NCBI RefSeq assembly: GCF_003236175.1
Contig: NZ_QKTW01000018.1
Span: 54,297-118,296, forward strand
Source: Taibaiella soli
Lineage (GTDB): Bacteria; Bacteroidota; Bacteroidia; Chitinophagales; Chitinophagaceae
Length of the DNA: 64,000 nt
Reading direction: 5' to 3'
The translations under genes were made by a program, and so were the position numbers. The notes beneath the pieces were generated by a model. The model saw only the letters and a list, made by a program, of their open reading frames with translations, made no database searches and was not told where the DNA came from. Numbering within the stretch: position 1 is the first letter of the stretch; each line of letters opens with the position of its first letter. Shown here one piece after another: positions 60,979 through 64,000 of this stretch.

Positions 60979-62568
60979 CTAGTGAAGATTGTTTTTTATT
61001 AACGCGTAATTTCCTTCTGTATGCACAATATTTAACGTGTCGCCTGCGCACCCCGGTGTGCCTATGTTGGCGATGCGGTAATCATATTGGCATTTTGGCG
61101 CGAGCTCTTTGTTCGTTTCCTGCCGGTAGTTTGGCGCTGCCTGAATCAGTCTTTGCAGATACGGAGTGTTTTCGCTGCAGGTGTCAATAGCATAGATTTT
61201 TGCGAAACGATCATACCAGTTCAGGATAAAATCAGGCTCGTGAATAATGGCTCTGCTGCCCGTTGGCGTGGATCGTTTGGTTTCGCAGAGAATGGCCACA
61301 TCAAATGGCATTGATAATATAATGGCGTCTGCAGGTGTGTTTTGGTTGATCCATTCATGCATGCGCGTCAGGTCTGATTTCGGATAATAAGGTCCGACCA
61401 TGTATTTTCCCGCCCATGATTTTCTGATGATGCCCGGTACACTGTAAACAAATAGCGATTGCCAGATGACGACGCCAAAAAGTAAAATCAATACGACAGG
61501 CTGGTACGGATTTATTTTTAGGAAGCCGGATAAGAGTTTTCCTGCATAACCGGCAATGATAACCGAAGCAAAAAACGATATCCAGATGGTAGTTTTAAAC
61601 CATTGTAGTTTATAAATGGTATTCCAGTGGAACAATTCGGTGGTACAATAATAAACAACGCAGCCACCAACGATAATGCCAAATAACGTGGCAAACAGCC
61701 GGAACTTTTCATTCCTGGTTACAGCCAGCAACCCAAGTGTCACAACGATAAGGCTGATGCTTTGCAGGTAGTTTTTAAGTGGAAAAGCGCTTGCTTTATA
61801 ATGGCCTGAATAAATGCCGGTGAGAATTTGGTAAAACCGTGGCATATCTGCATTTGCATGCGGCATAAAAAATTGCCTGTAGAATATTGGGATGAGCATA
61901 TACGCTCCGGCAAGCAGGTATCCTGTTGATATTTTTCCGACGCTTTGCCATTTTTTACTGGTTGGCAGCAAGGCGATCAGCAAGACGATAATACCGTAAA
62001 ACTGTAATCCCTGCAGTAGCTGATAAAGAGTGGCAAAGCCTATAAGCACACCGGCGGTAAAATATTTCTCCCTGAGAAAATAATAAAAAGCCGCAACACA
62101 AAACGCAGAAGAAAATACAGAACAGGTAAGCTCGTAATCTAAGATTTCGTTACCGCCAACTGTCCAGCTGTGCAGGAAGATCAATAGGAGAACCGGAGAG
62201 ATGTAAGCGGAGTATGGGTCTTTGAAAAAGAATGCTGTGATCTTTCGCGTGTAAGCAACAATGCAGAACGTGCAAATCAGGTAAAATGCGAAACATACCG
62301 TCGCGACTGGAAACAAATGCGAAAAGAAACTGATCGTGTTTACGTAAATCTCCCGGATCGTGAAGCGTGTAGTGGCTGGTACGGTGAAATAATCGTACGG
62401 ATACAATTTGGGGTTCAGCTTCTTAAAGACCTGCGGTAAATGCTCTTCCAGATCACCCATTCCATACCGGTATCCATTCAGGAAAATGGCGGTTATGGTA
62501 AAGAAGAAGTTCCATAACAGATCTCCCAAATATTTTTGAAACTTATTGCCGGCGGTAAAATTGGTCAC
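60979..62568 (-). CDS. Large polytopic membrane protein of unknown function
   Basis: 529 aa with GTG start at 62568; the next Met is at residue 37, after the first membrane helix. Around ten to twelve helices in the first ~400 residues; the last ~110 are soluble (HEWINQNTPADAIILSMPFD, YDRFAKIYAIDTC). The overall plan, with an early acidic loop (GMGDLEEHLPQVFKKLNPKL), resembles membrane GT-C-like proteins of cell-surface polysaccharide assembly (DUF6798-like). No catalytic motif identified. It is the last gene of a run with DUF4159 and rsmE. Confidence 0.72.
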   Translation of the reverse strand: MTNFTAGNKFQKYLGDLLWNFFFTITAIFLNGYRYGMGDLEEHLPQVFKKLNPKLYPYDYFTVPATTRFTIREIYVNTISFFSHLFPVATVCFAFYLICTFCIVAYTRKITAFFFKDPYSAYISPVLLLIFLHSWTVGGNEILDYELTCSVFSSAFCVAAFYYFLREKYFTAGVLIGFATLYQLLQGLQFYGIIVLLIALLPTSKKWQSVGKISTGYLLAGAYMLIPIFYRQFFMPHANADMPRFYQILTGIYSGHYKASAFPLKNYLQSISLIVVTLGLLAVTRNEKFRLFATLFGIIVGGCVVYYCTTELFHWNTIYKLQWFKTTIWISFFASVIIAGYAGKLLSGFLKINPYQPVVLILLFGVVIWQSLFVYSVPGIIRKSWAGKYMVGPYYPKSDLTRMHEWINQNTPADAIILSMPFDVAILCETKRSTPTGSRAIIHEPDFILNWYDRFAKIYAIDTCSENTPYLQRLIQAAPNYRQETNKELAPKCQYDYRIANIGTPGCAGDTLNIVHTEGNYALIKNNLH

Positions 62569-62582
62569 GTACGGATTTTCGT

Positions 62583-63242
62583 TTACTGATAACTGTTGCT
62601 GAAAACATACTGGATAATATTGGCGCCCATTTGCAGCGCAGCCAGATGTTTTTCCGGAGGATCGCGGTGTACGTCAAAGTCTTCCCAGCCATCGCCAAGA
62701 TCACATTCCCAGGTATAGAAACACACCAGGCGTCCTTTGTAAATTAATCCAAAGCCTTTCGGAGGTTTGTTGTCGTGCTCGTGAATTTTAGGTAAGCCGT
62801 TCGGGAAATTATATTTCTGATGATAAATAGGATGAGTGAACGGAAGTTCCACCAAAGTCAGTTCCGGAAATACTTTTTTCAATGCCGGACGAACATAAGG
62901 ATCCAAACCATAGTTGTCATCGATATGCAGAAATCCGCCAGCTTCTAAATACTTGCGCAGATTTTGTGCCTCAGCTTCTGAAAGATCCCAGCGGCCGTGG
63001 CCGGTCATATGCAAAAACGGATAGTTGAAAATATCAGGACTGCCGACTTCTACCTGTCCTTCCTGCGCCTGCAGATTGGTGTGTAGTTGCTGATTGCAGA
63101 ATGCAGCCAGGTTTTTGAGTGAAGTAGGATTAGCATACCAGTCGCCGCCGCCATTATACACGAGCAGGCCCAGTTTCATAGGTTGAGCCATCGCACCGAT
63201 GTGCAGCAGACAAAAGAATAGGATGAGTTTAAACAGTTTCAT
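62583..63242 (-). CDS. DUF4159 domain-containing protein
   Basis: 219 aa. A signal peptide (KLFKLILFFCLLHIGAMAQP) exports it. The body shows GLLVYNGGGDWYANPTSLKN, NYPFLHMTGHGRWDLSEAEA, LRKYLEAGGFLHIDDNYGLD and GFGLIYKGRLVCFYTWECDL, matching DUF4159 proteins, which have a glutamine-amidotransferase-like fold without proven activity. Its ATG overlaps the rsmE stop by one base, so it is coupled to rsmE. Confidence 0.9.
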   Translation of the reverse strand: MKLFKLILFFCLLHIGAMAQPMKLGLLVYNGGGDWYANPTSLKNLAAFCNQQLHTNLQAQEGQVEVGSPDIFNYPFLHMTGHGRWDLSEAEAQNLRKYLEAGGFLHIDDNYGLDPYVRPALKKVFPELTLVELPFTHPIYHQKYNFPNGLPKIHEHDNKPPKGFGLIYKGRLVCFYTWECDLGDGWEDFDVHRDPPEKHLAALQMGANIIQYVFSNSYQ

Positions 63243-63961
63243 TACTGGATCATGTTAAAATAAGCACATGCCGCCATAGCTGCCGTTTCCGTGCGTAATC
63301 TGTTTGCACCCATCACAATTGGCTGGCAACCTTGCGTGATACATAAAGCTACTTCTTCTGGCGTAAAATCCCCTTCCGGACCAATAAATATTAAAGTTTC
63401 TTTATGAGGCTTCATTCTTTCGGCGATAGAAGTGCGTTCTTCTTCGCTGATGCAATGGGCAATGAATTTTTGTTCTACTGCATTAAAGCGTTTCAGGATG
63501 GCGGGAAGTTCAGCCGGCTCTGATAATTCCGGTAAATAATACTGTTGTGATTGTAACATCGCCGAGATAAGAATATTCAGCCAGCGGTCATGGCGGAAAC
63601 GTTCACGTTCGCTGCGGGTCGCCATTAATGGAATGATAGCGGTTACACCAAGTTCGGTCGCTTTTTCCAGCAACCATTCGTTGCGGCTTGTATTTTTTGT
63701 AAATGCAACGGCCAGATGGAACTGAGTTGTTGCAGGTTGAAATTTTTTAACCTCATTAAGTATTACGCTACACTTTTTCTTTTGCGCGTTCGCGACGGTT
63801 GCAGTTGCAAGAATTCCTTCACCATTGGTTAATCTCAGTTGCTCGCCGTTTTCCATCCGCAAAACCTGCACGATATGTCTTGCTGTATCTTCCTCCAGCC
63901 AGATTTCCGCGCCCTTCGTCATTGTTCCCTTGTGAAAAAAAATAGGTGTTGTAATCGCCAT
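63242..63961 (-). CDS. rsmE: 16S rRNA (uracil1498-N3)-methyltransferase
   Basis: 239 aa. RsmE is a SPOUT methyltransferase that modifies U1498 of 16S rRNA. Features: HIVQVLRMENGEQLRLTNGE (PUA-like N-terminal domain), RNEWLLEKATELGVTAIIPL, RSERERFRHDRW, and the knotted SAM-site segments ETLIFIGPEGDFTPEEVALC and GANRLRTETAAMAACAYFNM. GPEGDF replaces the more usual GPEGGF but keeps the loop. Length is normal. First gene of a unit with DUF4159 and the membrane protein. Confidence 0.96.
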   Translation of the reverse strand: MAITTPIFFHKGTMTKGAEIWLEEDTARHIVQVLRMENGEQLRLTNGEGILATATVANAQKKKCSVILNEVKKFQPATTQFHLAVAFTKNTSRNEWLLEKATELGVTAIIPLMATRSERERFRHDRWLNILISAMLQSQQYYLPELSEPAELPAILKRFNAVEQKFIAHCISEEERTSIAERMKPHKETLIFIGPEGDFTPEEVALCITQGCQPIVMGANRLRTETAAMAACAYFNMIQ

Positions 63962-63965
63962 GGGG

Positions 63966-63973
63966 GAAAGTTA
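63966..63973 (-). promoter_or_regulatory. -7 element of rsmE
   Basis: On the minus strand TAACTTTC (one mismatch to TAnnTTTG) ends four bases before the rsmE ATG, so the mRNA is probably leaderless. Confidence 0.4.
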
Positions 63974-64000
63974 CATTTTTTTCTGGCGCGAGAGTTAGCG

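Overview
This 64 kb window is a chromosomal segment of a Bacteroidota bacterium, most likely a Chitinophagaceae/Sphingobacteriia-type lineage. Evidence: promoters of the TTTG-N19/20-TAnnTTTG type, near absence of Shine-Dalgarno sequences, Bacteroidota-style dcw genes (MraY with a long insert, FtsZ with an internal VPAYVRR motif, PASTA-tailed FtsI), type IX secretion genes (PorV/PorQ-like protein, a very large C25 peptidase of the PorU type, a Por-secretion-tail protein) and DUF6089, DUF4159 and DUF721 proteins. No phage, IS element, integrase or CRISPR array was recognised.

Layout. 0-2 kb: the end of a TonB-dependent receptor, then tRNA-Lys. 2-9.7 kb: small accessory genes (VOC proteins, two Crp/Fnr-like regulators, an AhpD/CMD-like protein, an HD hydrolase, a chromate transporter) around purA, bracketed by two inverted copies of a ~210 bp repeat. 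9.7-15.7 kb: a BlaR1-TonB/BlaI pair with two operators, a DinB/YCII/RibD-type trio, a lipoprotein, and a Crp regulator next to an SDR enzyme. 15.7-22.5 kb: mostly minus-strand housekeeping genes (tRNA-Gln, pnp, rpsO, yjjG-like HAD, rpoZ-like, bamD) with an orphan XRE antitoxin-like gene and a DUF721/DciA-like gene. 22.5-39.6 kb: the division and cell-wall cluster mraZ-rsmH-ftsL-ftsI-murE-mraY-murD-ftsW-murG-murC-ftsQ-ftsA-ftsZ, all on the plus strand. 40-44 kb: an ECF-like sigma factor, then a T9SS cargo protein behind a structured leader. 44-50 kb: a membrane protein, a heptaheme cytochrome with TPRs, and tyrS. 49-57 kb: porV/porQ-like, porU2-like and DUF6089 genes. 57-64 kb: tag, hisS, a low-molecular-weight phosphatase, a GT2 glycosyltransferase, a large membrane protein, DUF4159 and rsmE.

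The most notable observations are regulatory or intergenic. Four exact 10-bp-spaced TGTG repeats overlap the mraZ promoter. A helically spaced DnaA-box-like cluster beside an AT-rich stretch lies in the divergent bamD/mraZ region and is a possible oriC or DnaA-controlled promoter. A possible c-di-GMP-I-like leader precedes the T9SS cargo gene. Several dispersed intergenic repeat families occur, one with hairpin arms that differ in sequence between copies yet stay complementary. Several genes have a -7 element only 4-6 nt before ATG, suggesting leaderless mRNAs. Functional statements rest on motif recognition by eye; no database search was run.
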